DNA from: Phycisphaerae bacterium
GTDB taxonomy: Bacteria > Planctomycetota > Phycisphaerae > Phycisphaerales > SM1A02
Direction of reading: 5' to 3'
Assembly (NCBI GenBank): GCA_016795035.1
Contig: JAEUIT010000097.1
Coordinates: 355,786-419,785, forward strand
Length of the DNA: 64,000 nucleotides
A program made the translations under genes and the position numbers. The notes beneath the pieces are model-generated. The model saw only the letters and a program-made list of their open reading frames with translations. It was not told where the DNA came from and made no database searches. Positions within the stretch are counted from its first letter, which is position 1; the number at the start of each line of letters is the position of its first letter. Shown here one piece after another: positions 63,501 through 64,000 of the stretch.

Positions 63501-64000
63501 TCACACTCTCGCGAGCTTCTGCCCCGCGGCGGCCCAGGCGTCGAAGCCCCCGGCCATGTTCGTCACGTCGTAGCCGTGGCGCTCGAGGAGCGCCGTCGCG
63601 TACGCCGATCTGCCGCCGGCCTTGCAGTGGCAGAGGATCGGCTTGTCCTTCGGGATGTCGGCGAGCCGCACGGAGAGCCGGGTGTGCGCGATGTTCGTCG
63701 CGCCTTCGATGTGGCCCGCGGCGTACTCGCCGGCGCGGCGCACGTCGAGAATGAATGACGCGCCGCGATCGACGATCGCCTGCGCGTCCTTCGCGCTCAC
63801 TTCCTTTGATTGCACAAGCGGCAGGCCCGCGAGCGCCGACGGCTCGGCCCACGCGACCACGCGGTCGATGCCGACGCGCACGAGGTCGCGGATCGCGGCG
63901 TCGAGCTTGCCCGGGTCGACGACGAGCACGACGTCCTTCGCGGGATCGACGTAGGAACCGGCGACCGTCGGGAAGCTGTTGTCGAGCGGCGTGAAGAGCG
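63501..64000 (-). CDS. Rhodanese-domain protein, C-terminal fragment
   Basis: The frame is open to the window edge, giving at least 166 residues. The C-terminal rhodanese domain has ASFILDVRRAGEYAAGHIEG and active-site loop CHCKAGGRS, with the catalytic Cys at the first or second position as usual. Upstream, SYVDPAKDVVLVVDPGKLD reads as a second, possibly inactive, rhodanese domain. Such double-rhodanese ends usually follow a metallo-beta-lactamase domain, as in persulfide-processing enzymes, which would lie beyond the window. The TauE/SafE gene next to it fits sulfur metabolism. Confidence 0.87.
   Translation of the reverse strand, partial: LFTPLDNSFPTVAGSYVDPAKDVVLVVDPGKLDAAIRDLVRVGIDRVVAWAEPSALAGLPLVQSKEVSAKDAQAIVDRGASFILDVRRAGEYAAGHIEGATNIAHTRLSVRLADIPKDKPILCHCKAGGRSAYATALLERHGYDVTNMAGGFDAWAAAGQKLARV

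Overview
This is a GC-rich (roughly two-thirds G+C), densely coded bacterial chromosome segment. Several features point to the Planctomycetota, most likely a Phycisphaerae-type lineage: a PEP-CTERM exported protein ending in a VPAPGALALLG-type anchor, a type II pseudopilin with a C-terminal DGSV motif, a DUF1080 family sugar hydrolase, a PQQ-type sugar dehydrogenase, a DUF5703-type glycosidase, and many small membrane proteins with a CxxCGY...CPECG zinc ribbon. The lineage is an inference; no rRNA or other marker is in the window.

Layout. 0.1-3.1 kb: an orphan methyl-accepting chemotaxis protein and two small proteins. 3.1-10.3 kb: a six-gene operon with a GlmL/MutL-type ASKHA ATPase, a barrel/KOW-like protein and four membrane proteins, closed by a terminator; its function is unknown. 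10.4-17.1 kb: PEP-CTERM protein, pdxA, a zinc-ribbon protein, a LysM/L,D-transpeptidase, 5-formyl-THF cyclo-ligase and rarA. 17.4-26.3 kb: glmS, then a tandem array of six zinc-ribbon membrane proteins. 26.3-32.8 kb: glutathione peroxidase, an antiporter-like protein, a secreted protein, folP, a saccharopine dehydrogenase-like protein, trxA and tRNA-Ala. 32.9-45.4 kb: lipoproteins, a large glycosidase, a lone astB, a pseudopilin, an MFS transporter, a redoxin, an exported superoxide dismutase, a beta-CASP nuclease and a rhamnose mutarotase family protein. 45.5-48.4 kb: a bifunctional fucokinase/GDP-fucose pyrophosphorylase. 49.0-58.6 kb: a complete chemosensory cluster. 58.6-64 kb: DUF1080 protein, sugar dehydrogenase, beta-barrel protein, MoxR ATPase, TauE/SafE permease and a rhodanese protein.

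The strongest system-level observation is the chemosensory cluster at 49.0-58.6 kb. Its gene order and its CheB and receiver domains match the Wsp surface-sensing system (MCP, CheW, CheR-TPR, CheW, CheA-REC, CheB, response regulator). The last gene, where WspR would carry a GGDEF cyclase, instead carries a SpoIIE/PP2C-type phosphatase domain. The signal would therefore be passed by protein dephosphorylation, not c-di-GMP.

Two window-wide patterns stand out. The octamer CGTTGCAG (either strand, often inside TCNNCGTTGCAGSC) occurs about once per kb, far above expectation, and falls in all reading frames. And at least twelve genes have a TANNNT -10 box only 6-9 bases before the start codon with no Shine-Dalgarno sequence, which indicates common leaderless transcription.
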